DNA from: DASRDR01 sp035550795
GTDB lineage: Bacteria > Methylomirabilota > Methylomirabilia > Rokubacteriales > DASRDR01
NCBI GenBank assembly: GCA_035550795.1
Contig: DASZOL010000068.1
Location: 210,589-274,588, forward strand
Direction of reading: 5' to 3'
DNA: 64,000 nt
Below the pieces are notes generated by a model. It saw only the letters and a list, made by a program, of their open reading frames with translations, had not been told where the DNA came from and did no database searches. Numbering within the stretch: the first letter of the stretch is position 1; each line of letters opens with the position of its first letter. The position numbers and the translations under genes were made by a program. Positions 35,482-44,460 of this stretch are shown piece by piece.

Positions 35482-36711
35482 TCATGCCTCCCCGCGGCCG
35501 AGGACCAGGATCGCGTTGGTCCCGCCGAACGCAAATGAGTTGGACATCGCGATCCGGATGGCGACGCGGCGCGCTTCGTTCGGCACGTAGTCGAGGTCGC
35601 ACGCGGGATCGGGCGTCGTGTAGTTGATCGTCGGCGGCAGGATGCCGTGGCGGAGGGCGAGGACGGTCGCGATCGCCTCCACCGCGCCGGCGGCCCCCAC
35701 CAGGTGGCCCGTCATGGACTTGATGGAGCTGACCGCCAGGCGCCGGGCGTGGGCGCCGAAGACGGCCCTGATCGCCTCGGTCTCGTGCTGGTCGTTCAGC
35801 TGGGTGGACGTCCCGTGAGCGTTGACGTAGTCAACCGCCTCCGGGGCGACCTTGGCGTCCGCGAGGGCCAGCCGCATCGCCCGGGCGGGGCCGTCCGACG
35901 ACGACGCCGTCGGATGGTTGGCGTCAGCCGAGAGCCCGTAGCCCAGCACCTCGGCGTAGACGCGGGCGCCCCGCGCCCGGACCGACTCCAGGGCCTCGAG
36001 GACCAGCATGCCGCCGCCTTCCGCGAGCACGAAGCCGTCCCGGTCGCGGTCGAAGGGGCGGCTGGCCCGCGCCGGGTCGTCGTTCCGGGTCGAGAGCGCC
36101 CGGATCGCCGAGAAGCCCGCGATGACGAGGGGGTGGATCAGCGCGTCCGCGCCGCCGGCCAGCATGACGTCGGCATCGCCGCGCTGGATCGCCCGGAAGG
36201 CGTCCCCCACCGCCTGGGTGCTGGCGGCGCAGGCCGTCGTCGGGCTGAACAGGGGGCCCCGCGCCCCCGTGCGCATGGACACCCACCCGGCCGCCATGTT
36301 CGGCAGGCTGCCGGGCAGGGCGTAGGCGCTCACCCCCCCCATGCCCTCGCGGCGCAGGGTCTCCCACGACGAGAGGAGGAGCGGGATGCCCCCCATGCCC
36401 GTGCCGATCGAAACCCCGACCCGTTCATTCTGGCCGTCCACCTTGAGCCCGGAGTCCGCCACGGCCGCCAGCGCCGAGATGAGGGCGTAGTGGATGAACA
36501 CATCGGTGCGCACGATATCGCGCCGGGGCAGATGAGCGGCCGCGTCGAAATCAGGGACCTCGCCAGCGATCTGGCTCGGGTAGGGAGAGGCGTCGAAGCG
36601 CGTGATGCGACGCACGCCGCTCCGGCCCTGGATGAGTCCCTCCCAGAAGGCGTCGATGCCGACCCCCAGGGGTGAGACTATGCCCATACCGGTGACCGCG
36701 ACGCGCCGCAA
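35482..36711 (-). CDS. fabF: Beta-ketoacyl-ACP synthase II-type enzyme
   Basis: 409 aa with a complete Cys-His-His set: Cys161 (PTTACAAST), His299 (NAHGTST) and His336 (KSMTGHLVGAAG). It condenses acyl and malonyl-ACP groups. It starts at TTG 36711 with GGAGG five bases upstream and heads the KS-ACP-KS' group. No malonyltransferase, ketoreductase or dehydratase gene is nearby, so reductive steps must come from elsewhere or be absent. The symbol fabF is by family, not proof of a housekeeping role. Confidence 0.93.
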   Translation of the reverse strand: MRRVAVTGMGIVSPLGVGIDAFWEGLIQGRSGVRRITRFDASPYPSQIAGEVPDFDAAAHLPRRDIVRTDVFIHYALISALAAVADSGLKVDGQNERVGVSIGTGMGGIPLLLSSWETLRREGMGGVSAYALPGSLPNMAAGWVSMRTGARGPLFSPTTACAASTQAVGDAFRAIQRGDADVMLAGGADALIHPLVIAGFSAIRALSTRNDDPARASRPFDRDRDGFVLAEGGGMLVLEALESVRARGARVYAEVLGYGLSADANHPTASSSDGPARAMRLALADAKVAPEAVDYVNAHGTSTQLNDQHETEAIRAVFGAHARRLAVSSIKSMTGHLVGAAGAVEAIATVLALRHGILPPTINYTTPDPACDLDYVPNEARRVAIRIAMSNSFAFGGTNAILVLGRGEA

Positions 36712-36764
36712 ATGCGCCTCCTGGATCGGTCTCAGGGTGGTTGAAAGATCGACGTGACGCTAAG

Positions 36765-36786
36765 TTACACCCGGAATCTCGTGTAA
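36765..36786. promoter_or_regulatory. Dyad TTACAC-N10-GTGTAA, candidate operator for the ketosynthase unit
   Basis: Perfect six-base inverted repeats separated by ten bases lie in an unusually AT-rich patch 54 bases before the TTG start. The 16-base centre-to-centre spacing puts both half-sites on nearly the same face, as for dimeric HTH repressors. No adjacent regulator gene is obvious. Confidence 0.45.
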
Positions 36787-36830
36787 GCCGGCAAAGAAAA
36801 TCACGCTACCAGATCATGGGGCAGCGTGCG

Positions 36831-36847
36831 TGCCTGGCCCCCAGGCA
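36831..36847. repeat. Perfect 7-bp hairpin TGCCTGG-CCC-CCAGGCA
   Basis: It lies between nagZ and the ketosynthase promoter. With the stem at 36910-36931 it may end nagZ transcription or insulate the two units. No T-run follows. Confidence 0.35.
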
Positions 36848-36909
36848 GGGCGTGCCGCCACGTGTCGCAGCCGACCGGAGCTGGCCCCCGGCTTGCCTGG
36901 CCGCACCGT

Positions 36910-36931
36910 GCGGGGCTGGGTTTCGCCCCGC
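36910..36931 (-). terminator. Candidate terminator hairpin after nagZ
   Basis: GCGGGGC and GCCCCGC flank an eight-base loop and begin six bases past the nagZ stop. There is no U-tract, so if it terminates it is of the GC-stem type or a processing block. Confidence 0.4.
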
Positions 36932-36936
36932 CGGTC

Positions 36937-38013
36937 TCAGGCCACCTCAGGCCGGGACTCTCCCCCGCGACGGAGAATCTCGGCCAGGAGGTCGCGGTGC
37001 TCGGCACAGCCGATGACGCTCCCCCCGGGCCGCGGTCTGATCCGCTCGACCCAGCGTCGGAGGACCACGCGCCGCTCGCGCGCCGCCGCTGCCGCCGCCG
37101 GCGTCACCGCGCCGGCCTCGATGGCGCGCCGCACCCCTTCGATCGCCTCGTCGCGAGCCTCGGCTTCCCGGCACACGAGGGCGAGGTCACCGCCCGCCTC
37201 CAGGAACCGGGCGGCGGCGCCGCCGGCGCCCCACCGGCTCCGGACCGCCGCCATCTCCAGATCGTCGCTCAGGAGGAGGCCATCGAATCCCAGCCGCCGG
37301 CGGAGAAGCCCCTCGATCACGCTGGCCGACAGGGACGCCGGCCACTCCGCATCGAGCGCCGGGTACCGGACGTGGGCCACCATCACGGCCGGGCATCCGG
37401 CCGCGAGGGCCTCGCGGAAGGGCGCCAGCTCCGCCCGCTCAAGCTCGTCGAGCGGCACGTCCACCTCCGGCAGCGCCACGTGCGAGTCCACGGGCGTTCG
37501 GCCGTGGCCGGGGAAGTGCTTCGCCACCGGGATGAGCCCTTCCGACAGCGCGGCGCGGACGAAGGCCGCGCCGCACGCGGCGACCACCGCCGGCTCCCAC
37601 GCGTACGCGCGGTCGCCGACGACGACGCTCCGGGGATCGGTCATGCAGTCCAGAACCGGCGTGAGCCCGGAGTCGAAGCCCGCGGCTCGCAGCTCGCGCG
37701 CCATGGCCCGGGCCACCGCCGCCGCGAGCGCGGGGTCCCCCGTCCGCCCGATCGTCGCGGCCGGCGGGAAGCGCGTGAACGGCGGCGGCAGGCGGTGCAC
37801 GCGGCCGCCCTCGTGGTCCACCAGGACGAGCACGTCGGGGCCCAGCGCGCGCGCCGCCGCGGTGAGCGCGAGGACCGTCTCGGCGTCCGGACAGTTCCGC
37901 GCGAAGAGGACGATGCCGCCGAGGCCGGAGTCGGCCGCCAGCGTGGCGATCTCCTCCGGCAGCGCCGTGCCCTCGAATCCGAGCGCGAGCAGCTCACCCG
38001 CACCGGAGGTCAT
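36937..38013 (-). CDS. nagZ: Beta-N-acetylhexosaminidase NagZ (GH3)
   Basis: 358 aa, normal for NagZ. VLVDHEGGRVHRL, the catalytic-loop motif KHFPGHGRTPVDSH (Asp176-His178 dyad) and LLLSDDLEM with the nucleophile Asp are all present. No signal peptide is seen, as expected for the cytosolic enzyme that trims GlcNAc from imported anhydro-muropeptides. It overlaps the ampG-like gene by ATGA, so permease and glycosidase are made together. Confidence 0.95.
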   Translation of the reverse strand: MTSGAGELLALGFEGTALPEEIATLAADSGLGGIVLFARNCPDAETVLALTAAARALGPDVLVLVDHEGGRVHRLPPPFTRFPPAATIGRTGDPALAAAVARAMARELRAAGFDSGLTPVLDCMTDPRSVVVGDRAYAWEPAVVAACGAAFVRAALSEGLIPVAKHFPGHGRTPVDSHVALPEVDVPLDELERAELAPFREALAAGCPAVMVAHVRYPALDAEWPASLSASVIEGLLRRRLGFDGLLLSDDLEMAAVRSRWGAGGAAARFLEAGGDLALVCREAEARDEAIEGVRRAIEAGAVTPAAAAAARERRVVLRRWVERIRPRPGGSVIGCAEHRDLLAEILRRGGESRPEVA

Positions 38014-39275
38014 CGGGCCGTCCGGCCGGGCGGCGCTGGCCCGGAGGACTGACGCCCGGAGTGCGCCGGGATCCACGACGCGAGGACCGGGACGAGACAG
38101 AGGGCGGGGAGCGACGCCAGGAAGGTGAGCGCGAAGTACGGCCCGTACCCCCACCGCTCCGCGCCGATCCCGCTGACCGCGCCCGCCAGGCGGCCCGTGA
38201 GCGAGAAGAGCGAGGAGAGGAACGCGTACTGGAGGGTCGCCCCTTCCCGGTCACACACGGCGAGGAAGAAGCCGAGGAAGGCCGCCGTCCCCAGCCCGCC
38301 CGCGAACGAGTCGATCATCGACGCCGCGTAGAGCGCGGGCCAGGGGAGCTCCCACAGCGCGACCACCGCGTAGCCGAGGTTCGAGATCGCCTGCGGCAGG
38401 CCCAGTGCCCACAGCGCCGTCAGCGTGCCGTAGCGCTGCATGAAGGCGCCGCCCGCGAGGGCGCCCGTGATCGAGAGCGCGATCCCGAGGGCCGTCGGGA
38501 CCAGACCGATCTCCAGCAGCGTGCGCCCGCGGTCCACCCAGAACGGCTTGACCATCGGGCCGATCGCGAACTCGCCAAGCTTGTAGGTGAGGACGAAGAG
38601 GACGAGCGGCAGGGCGCGCCAGGTGCCGATCCAGCCCACGAACGGCGCCAGCCAGTGCCGGCGCGCCTCCGCCGGGACGTCGAGGCGCGGGACCCGCCTG
38701 GCCGCGAAGCCGAGCGCGGCGAAGACGACCGCCGCCGCCGCGAAGAGGACGTTCCAGGGCAGCCAGTAGGCGAGGGTCACCATGCCGCTGCCGATCAGGA
38801 CCAGCGCGACGCGGTAGGCGGAGGCGCGGACGCCGTTCGCCGCGCCCTGCTCCTCCCGGTCCACCAGCGCGACGGTGTAGGCGTCGATCGCCATGTCCTG
38901 GGTTGCGGCGGCGATCGTGAGCACCAGGACCAGGGCGAAGAGGAGGCCCAGCTGCCGCGCCGGATCGGCCGTGGGGAGGAGGACGACGACGAGGGCGACG
39001 ACCAGCATGGCACCGGTGACCCAGCTGCGGCGGTCGCCGAAGCGCTGGACCACCGGCGACCAGAGAAACTTCAGGGAGAACGGCAGCTCGAGGAGACGCA
39101 GCCCGCCGATCGCGCGGAGCGAGGTGCCCTGGTAGCGGAGATAGACGGGCAGCACCTCCCAGAGGACGCTGACGGGACTGCCCTCGATGAAGTAGAGGAG
39201 CCCGACGATCCCGAGCTTGGACCGCGACGCCTCCGGGAGCCGGCGGGCGCCGAGCAGGGTCCACAGGAGGCGCAT
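38010..39275 (-). CDS. ampG: AmpG-like muropeptide permease (MFS)
   Basis: About 421 aa with roughly 12 membrane helices. GLLYFIEGSP near the N-terminus, FLWSPVVQRFGDRRSW and TQDMAIDAYTVALVDREEQG are typical of AmpG/acetyl-CoA-transporter-type MFS proteins. Coupling to nagZ supports import of GlcNAc-anhydroMurNAc peptides. ATG codons lie at 39284 and 39275. TACAAT (39288-39283) is seven bases before the 39275 codon and overlaps the first ATG, so I choose 39275 as a leaderless start. Confidence 0.9.
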   Translation of the reverse strand: MRLLWTLLGARRLPEASRSKLGIVGLLYFIEGSPVSVLWEVLPVYLRYQGTSLRAIGGLRLLELPFSLKFLWSPVVQRFGDRRSWVTGAMLVVALVVVLLPTADPARQLGLLFALVLVLTIAAATQDMAIDAYTVALVDREEQGAANGVRASAYRVALVLIGSGMVTLAYWLPWNVLFAAAAVVFAALGFAARRVPRLDVPAEARRHWLAPFVGWIGTWRALPLVLFVLTYKLGEFAIGPMVKPFWVDRGRTLLEIGLVPTALGIALSITGALAGGAFMQRYGTLTALWALGLPQAISNLGYAVVALWELPWPALYAASMIDSFAGGLGTAAFLGFFLAVCDREGATLQYAFLSSLFSLTGRLAGAVSGIGAERWGYGPYFALTFLASLPALCLVPVLASWIPAHSGRQSSGPAPPGRTAR

Positions 39276-39282
39276 CGCGCGC

Positions 39283-39288
39283 ATTGTA
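39283..39288 (-). promoter_or_regulatory. -10 element (TACAAT) of ampG-nagZ, probably leaderless
   Basis: TACAAT ends seven bases before the ATG at 39275, so the expected transcript start is the codon itself. No clear -35. Confidence 0.5.
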
Positions 39289-39340
39289 CCCGAGGGAGCC
39301 CGGGAACCCGAGGATGCGAGGGCCCCGCGCGGGGCGCCGA

Positions 39341-40417
39341 TCAGGCGGGCTTGCGGAGGACGGCCTTTCGCAGGAGGCCGAGCTCGACCTCGATCTCGGG
39401 AAAGCCTGGTTTGAGGGTGAGCGCGCGTTCGTAGACGGAGATCGCCTGGTTGACCCGTCCGAGGTCCCGGAGCGTGTTGCCGAGGTGGTAGTGGCCCCAG
39501 AAGTCGGCGGGGTCGAGCCTCACGGATTCCTCCAGCCAGTGCGCACCGTCCGCCTTGCGCCCGCTGCGGGCCAGGGCCAGCCCGTAGGACTTGGCGACGC
39601 TGGCACGAGGCGCCTGCTGCGTCAGAGGCTCGAGGATGCGGACTCCTTCGCCAGGCTGTTCCGCGACATCGAAGTGGTCGGCGAGCTGGATCGCGAACAG
39701 CCAGTCGCCCGGGTAGATCGCCAGGTAGCCGAGCGCCGCGTCCGCCGCCACCGCATATCGACCGCGCTCGCGGTAGTAGTCGACGAGATCCTTCCAGGCC
39801 TGCGCCGCTTCGGGTACCACCTCGAGGATCGCGCGGCTCTGACGCTCCCGGTCTGCCACGATGCCCGCGATCCACGGGATCCGTAGCCTTCCCGCTCTTT
39901 GCTCGACGACCACCGCCTCCCCGACCCAGAATCGGTCCCTCTCGTCCGGTCGGAGCACCAGCCGGACCGAGCGGGCCCCATCCTCCCGGGAACGGAGGGT
40001 GATCCAGCCATAGGGGGCGAGCCCGCCGAGGACCGGGCGCACGGCGCGGATCGCCCTCACCTCCGACGGTCGGTCCGTCGTCTTGCCGGCGTCGAGCTTC
40101 GCGTTCGCAAAGAGGAGCAGGCTGTAGTAGATGAAGACGCGGACGACCATGCTGGCCGACCACTCGAGTCGCCGGAGGGTCTGCCGAACGGGGCCGGGCG
40201 GCCCGACGGTGTCTAAGACGTGGTTGATGAGGAGAACCAGGCTCAGCGCGGTCGTGGCCGCCCCAGCCCACGGGAGCAGCACGAAGAGCAGCTGGCTCGG
40301 CACGCGGTAGACCATCTGCACCCAGAGCGCCCAGCAGGCGAGCCCGCTCACGAGGCCGTGCTTGAGCACGACGGCCACCCAGCCCCAAGTGAGGACGCCG
40401 CCGCGGGTTTCTGTCAT
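39341..40417 (-). CDS. Membrane protein with C-terminal TPR repeats
   Basis: 358 aa. Three or four hydrophobic helices in residues 1-110 are followed by a beta-rich part (APYGWITLRSREDGARSVRL) and then TPR units from about 200 to the end (AWKDLVDYYRERGRYAVAAD, WGHYHLGNTLRDLGRVNQAI). It is coupled to the next TPR gene by ATGA. No named family; a scaffold for envelope or polysaccharide assembly is possible. It ends 56 bases before the ampG promoter. Confidence 0.85.
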   Translation of the reverse strand: MTETRGGVLTWGWVAVVLKHGLVSGLACWALWVQMVYRVPSQLLFVLLPWAGAATTALSLVLLINHVLDTVGPPGPVRQTLRRLEWSASMVVRVFIYYSLLLFANAKLDAGKTTDRPSEVRAIRAVRPVLGGLAPYGWITLRSREDGARSVRLVLRPDERDRFWVGEAVVVEQRAGRLRIPWIAGIVADRERQSRAILEVVPEAAQAWKDLVDYYRERGRYAVAADAALGYLAIYPGDWLFAIQLADHFDVAEQPGEGVRILEPLTQQAPRASVAKSYGLALARSGRKADGAHWLEESVRLDPADFWGHYHLGNTLRDLGRVNQAISVYERALTLKPGFPEIEVELGLLRKAVLRKPA

Positions 40418-41913
40418 CGTCCGCGCACCGCGGCGAACGCCAGATTCTTCTGGATCTCGGGCAGGAGCTGGAGCGCGCGCGGCCGTCCGGGTTGCCACCA
40501 GAGAAGCTGACGAAAGCACTCGGCGGAGCGCTGGAGCTCAATGGCTTCGTAGAAGTAGAGCTCGCACAGGTACTCGTACGAGTCGAGACTCCGCTCGCCC
40601 AGCCGGAAGGCTTTCTCGAGCTCAGCGATGGCCTCCCGGCCGCGGCGGGCGTGCACGTAGGCGTACGCGAGATTCGTATGCGCCGTCGGATTGTCCGCCG
40701 CCTGGGCCACCCATTCCTGGAACAGGCGGACGGCGTCGTCGGTCCGCCCAACACCGATCAATGCGTAGCCCAGGTGCCAACGCGTGATAGACCGCGACGG
40801 ATCAAGCCGGAAGGCGGTCTCGAGAAGCTCGATGGCTCGAGCGTCGTTGCCGAGAAACCGCTCGACACGCCCGAGCTGCTCCAGCGCGAAGCCGTTGTCC
40901 GGGGCTTCGTGGACGGCGCTCGCCCAGACCGTCCTGGCCTGGTGCAGGTCGCCGAGCCGGTCGATCAAGACCTCGCCGAAGTAGCCGATGTAGAAGGGAT
41001 CCGTCGGAGCCGCCTCGTAAGCGCGCTTGGTCATCTGGTACTCGCTCACGAGGTCTCCGCGCCGCCGGTACAGGATGGCCGCCCAGCGGAGCGCCTCCGG
41101 ATGGCGCCCGTCATGGTCGACGGCCTGCAGGAGTGCCGCCAGCGCGTCGTCCGGGTAGCCTTGCTTGTCGTAGACGATACCGAGGGTCAGGTACGCATCG
41201 GCGGGGTGATCGCCACGCGCGATGGCTTCCTTCGCACGGCGCACGGCCACGCGGCCGTGGCTCGAGTCGAAGATCCGGAGGTAGCGGTGGAGATGCGCCA
41301 AGAGGGCCACGGGCCGCGAGGGGCCCGGCCGCCGGCTGAGCTCCCCGGTGACCTCGAGCGCTTGCAGGAGCGAGGTCGGCCGTTCCGTCTCGTATCCACG
41401 CAGCGCCCGATTCAGGAGATCGATCGCCGGGTCGGGCTCACCGAGCCGTGCATGGGCCACGGCCGCAAGGAGGAGGACCTCGAAGTGCTGGCGGCGACCC
41501 TCCAGCGCTGGCTGCAGGAGGGCCAGCGCCTCACGCGGCTCGCCGCGCTGGAGTGCGACCTCCGCCAGGGTCAGGCGGGCGGGAACGCTGGCCGGATCGA
41601 CCGCGAGAGCGCCTCGCGCGATGGACTCCGCGCCCGAGAGGCTCCCGGCGAGCAGCGCCGACAGTGCGGGATCGGTACCGAGCCCTTCACCGCCCAGCGC
41701 CGATCGACGGAGGTCCTCGCGGTACGCTCGCGCGGCCCCCGCATAGTCCGTCGCGAGATACAGGAGCAAGCCGCGGACCCCAGGCAGCGAGCCGCGAACG
41801 AATCGATGGTCGAGGTCGCCGGGCAAGCCGAACAGGGCGACCGCGCCGATGCCGAGCGCGGCGCCCACCGCGATCCAGCGCCACGCCAGACGCGCCCTGG
41901 ATGCCGGTCCCAC
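40414..41913 (-). CDS. TPR-repeat protein with N-terminal membrane anchor
   Basis: 499 aa. One membrane helix near residues 12-30 (WIAVGAALGIGAVALFGLPG) is followed by about ten TPR-like units (ADAYLTLGIVYDKQGYPDDA, ALEQLGRVERFLGNDARAIE, TNLAYAYVHARRGREAIAEL). It starts at GTG 41913, nine bases after the soluble kinase gene, so three genes (kinase, TPR, TPR-membrane) probably form one operon. Function unknown; protein-protein scaffolding is likely. Confidence 0.87.
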   Translation of the reverse strand: MGPASRARLAWRWIAVGAALGIGAVALFGLPGDLDHRFVRGSLPGVRGLLLYLATDYAGAARAYREDLRRSALGGEGLGTDPALSALLAGSLSGAESIARGALAVDPASVPARLTLAEVALQRGEPREALALLQPALEGRRQHFEVLLLAAVAHARLGEPDPAIDLLNRALRGYETERPTSLLQALEVTGELSRRPGPSRPVALLAHLHRYLRIFDSSHGRVAVRRAKEAIARGDHPADAYLTLGIVYDKQGYPDDALAALLQAVDHDGRHPEALRWAAILYRRRGDLVSEYQMTKRAYEAAPTDPFYIGYFGEVLIDRLGDLHQARTVWASAVHEAPDNGFALEQLGRVERFLGNDARAIELLETAFRLDPSRSITRWHLGYALIGVGRTDDAVRLFQEWVAQAADNPTAHTNLAYAYVHARRGREAIAELEKAFRLGERSLDSYEYLCELYFYEAIELQRSAECFRQLLWWQPGRPRALQLLPEIQKNLAFAAVRGR

Positions 41914-41922
41914 ACCCGGGAC

Positions 41923-43806
41923 CTAGGCCACGGGCCGCACGCGCGGGAGCTCGAGGACGAACGTGGCGCCGCCGCCCGGGGTGTCCTCGATCCGCAGGTT
42001 CCCCCCGTGCGCCTGCAGGATCTCGCGCGACACCGCAAGGCCGAGCCCGGTGCCCACACCGGGCGGCTTCGTGGTGAAGAACCAGTCGAAGACCTTGGCC
42101 TTCACCTCGACCGGGATGCCGGGGCCGTCGTCGATCACCTGGATCTCCGCCATCTCCCCGTGCCGGCGCGTACGCACGGTGAGGCTCCGGCCCTTCTCGG
42201 CGGCCTCCATCGCCTGGCGCGCGTTCCCCAGGAGGTTCATCAGCACCTGGCCCAGGCGGTGCGGGTCCGCCGTGACCCGGGGCAGGTCACTCTGGAAGTC
42301 GCCGACGAGCTTGATCCCGGCGACGGAGCACTGGGGGCGCTCGAGGTCCATCGTCTGCTTGATCAGCGCGTTCAGGTCGACCGCCTCGAACGTGGGCGGA
42401 CGCGGCTTGGTCATCGTCAGGAGCTCGCGCACGAGCCGCTGAGCCCGCTGCGCGGCGTGGATGATCTGGCCCGAGCGGTCCCGGCTCGTTCCGTCGGCCC
42501 CCTGGTCGGACTGGATCATCTGCGCGAGCGTCATCAGGGCCGTGAGCGGCGCGTTGATGTCGTGGACGAGGCCGGCCATGTTCTGGCCGATCGTCGCCAG
42601 GCGCTCGACCTCGACGAGGTGCGCGCGGGCCTGGCTGACCTGCTCCTGGAGGGCGCCCACCACGGCCGCCCGGTCCTCGCGCGCGAGGGCCACGCCGATC
42701 TGGCCGGCCAGGCCCTCCAGCACCCGCAGCTCCTCGGGAGGGAGCTCGAACCCCGGCTCGTCCCAGGACAGCGCCAGGAGGCAGCGCGGGCTGGCCTCGC
42801 CGGCGCGGATCGGGAGCACCAGCCAGGCCGCGCCCGCGTGGCGCAGCCAGGCCGGCGCGCCGGCGAGGGGGAAGCCCGTCACCCAGGCGGGCTGGCCGCG
42901 CTCGATCAGGCGCCCGAGCTCATCGGTCAGGCTGAGGGTCGCGCCCTCGAGGGCGCCCTGGTCGAGCGGACCCGTGTCCCACCCCGCGACGGCGGCGAGG
43001 GACGCGCTGTCCGGCGCGGGCGCGAGGAACGCCAGCGCCTGGCTCGGACGGAAGGCCGTCGCGAGCCGCGGCATCACGGCCCGGAGCGCCCGTGCGGGCT
43101 CCGTCCCGGTCACGAACGCGTCGACGACCGCGAGCAGCGCCTCGACGGCGCGCGTGCGCGCCTGGGCGCGCTGGAGGAGGCTCGCCTGGTCGATCGCGAG
43201 CGCGGCCGTGCTGGCGAACAGCCGGAGAACCGCGAGGTCGCTGGACGTGAAGCGGGCGCCGCCGGCCAGGCGGTTGGCGTTGAGGACTCCCACGACCCGG
43301 CCGCCGACCTCGAGGGGGACGGAGACGGCCGACTGGATGCGTCCCCCTTTGGGCACGAAGTTCGGGAACCGCGAGAGGTCGTCGCCCTCGCTCAGCAGGA
43401 CCGGGCTACCGGTCTGGGCCACCCAGCCCGCCACGCCCTCGCCGAGGCGCGACCGCTGCTGCCAGGCCTCGGCCTCTCCCGCCCGGGTCCGCGTCGAGGA
43501 CGCCACTCGCAGCTCGTCTCCCTCGACGAGCATCAGCGACGCCTCGTCGGCGCTGAGCGAGTCAGCGGCCCCGTCGACCACGTGGCGGAACAGCTCGTCC
43601 GGGGTGACCTTGTTGGAGAGGAGGTTGAGTGTGAGCTCCTGGACGCGGAGGATCTCGTCCCAGCGCTCGCCGCCCTCGGTCGCGCTCCTCGGCGCCGGGG
43701 GCGGAGCCTCGCCCGGCGGGACGGCGGACGGCTGACCGGCTCCGAGAGCGGCTCTCGCGAGCCAGTCCCTCAGCCGGCCGAGCAACGGGCGGTCCTCGAC
43801 TGCCAC
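41923..43806 (-). CDS. Soluble GAF-GAF histidine kinase
   Basis: 627 aa, no membrane segment. GAF domains lie at about 60-210 (VSVPLEVGGRVVGVLNANRL) and 220-375. HisKA has MAGLVHDINAPLTALMTLAQ (His415). The HATPase is complete (LMNLLGNARQAME, IDDGPGIPVE, GTGLGLAVS). The cognate response regulator is not adjacent. It starts at GTG 43806 with GGAGG upstream; TAGACT (43854-43849) is a plausible -10 with a normal leader. It is the first gene ahead of two TPR genes. Confidence 0.93.
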   Translation of the reverse strand: MAVEDRPLLGRLRDWLARAALGAGQPSAVPPGEAPPPAPRSATEGGERWDEILRVQELTLNLLSNKVTPDELFRHVVDGAADSLSADEASLMLVEGDELRVASSTRTRAGEAEAWQQRSRLGEGVAGWVAQTGSPVLLSEGDDLSRFPNFVPKGGRIQSAVSVPLEVGGRVVGVLNANRLAGGARFTSSDLAVLRLFASTAALAIDQASLLQRAQARTRAVEALLAVVDAFVTGTEPARALRAVMPRLATAFRPSQALAFLAPAPDSASLAAVAGWDTGPLDQGALEGATLSLTDELGRLIERGQPAWVTGFPLAGAPAWLRHAGAAWLVLPIRAGEASPRCLLALSWDEPGFELPPEELRVLEGLAGQIGVALAREDRAAVVGALQEQVSQARAHLVEVERLATIGQNMAGLVHDINAPLTALMTLAQMIQSDQGADGTSRDRSGQIIHAAQRAQRLVRELLTMTKPRPPTFEAVDLNALIKQTMDLERPQCSVAGIKLVGDFQSDLPRVTADPHRLGQVLMNLLGNARQAMEAAEKGRSLTVRTRRHGEMAEIQVIDDGPGIPVEVKAKVFDWFFTTKPPGVGTGLGLAVSREILQAHGGNLRIEDTPGGGATFVLELPRVRPVA

Positions 43807-44010
43807 CCAGCCTCCAATGGTCGGGGGTAGAAGTGCCTCAGGAGCCCAAGTCTACCAGGGAGGACCGTTTGTACATACTTGGACTCTGTGCGAAATCACT
43901 TGGTGTGCCCCTCCGTTCGTGATATCGTCCAGCCGCCGACCGGGGTCCCGGTCCGGTGGACCTAGGGTTGGCAGAGCATGGGCCGGGAGGACCGGCGGGG
44001 GGGAGGGGCG

Positions 44011-44424
44011 ATGGGTACGAGACAGCTGATCATCGTGGCAGTCGTCGCGGCGCTCGGTCTGGGGTGCGCGGCCAACGACCTCAAGACGCGGAAGGAGAAC
44101 GCGTGGGACCGCGTCCCCCAGGCGTTGCCGGACGGGGAGTACATCTACAACCCGTCCCTCCCGACGCTCTCGACGCTGCCGGATCCGACGTGGGCCGGGT
44201 ACTCGTCGGCGCCGAACGCCTACGGTCACCCGTTCCGCCTGCCCGGGTTCGCGCTGTACCCGCTCGGCGTGGCTCTCGACTACGCGCTGGTGCGCCCGTT
44301 TTACATGCTCGGCGGGCTGGCCCCGGAGTGGTTCGGTCTCTCGACGGACGACGCGCAGCTTTACCAGTCGCACATGCCGGAGCTGACGACCTCGCGGGAC
44401 GCTCCGCGCCACCGGTTCGAATAG
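44011..44424 (+). CDS. Small putative lipoprotein
   Basis: 137 aa. A signal sequence (LIIVAVVAALGLGC) ends in a lipobox-like GLGC. The mature part is Tyr/Pro-rich (DGEYIYNPSLPTLSTLPDPT, YGHPFRLPGFALYPLGVALD, FYMLGGLAPEWFGLSTDD) and contains a hydrophobic stretch. No family recognised. The ATG at 44011 follows a strong GGGGGGAGGGG. A possible promoter (TTGGTG at 43900, TATCGT at 43923, 17 apart) lies upstream. It is convergent with the adenosyltransferase gene. Confidence 0.78.
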   Translation: MGTRQLIIVAVVAALGLGCAANDLKTRKENAWDRVPQALPDGEYIYNPSLPTLSTLPDPTWAGYSSAPNAYGHPFRLPGFALYPLGVALDYALVRPFYMLGGLAPEWFGLSTDDAQLYQSHMPELTTSRDAPRHRFE

Positions 44425-44460
44425 CCGCGCCCTCGCCGCACACCGGGTCGCTCGCCCGGG

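Noticed and set aside
40492..43830. A plus-strand open frame of 1112 codons.
   Set aside because: It is antisense to a TPR protein and a GAF histidine kinase with clear motifs; high GC makes long stop-free shadows, and its translation (Arg/Gly/Leu/Asp-rich) has no domain.
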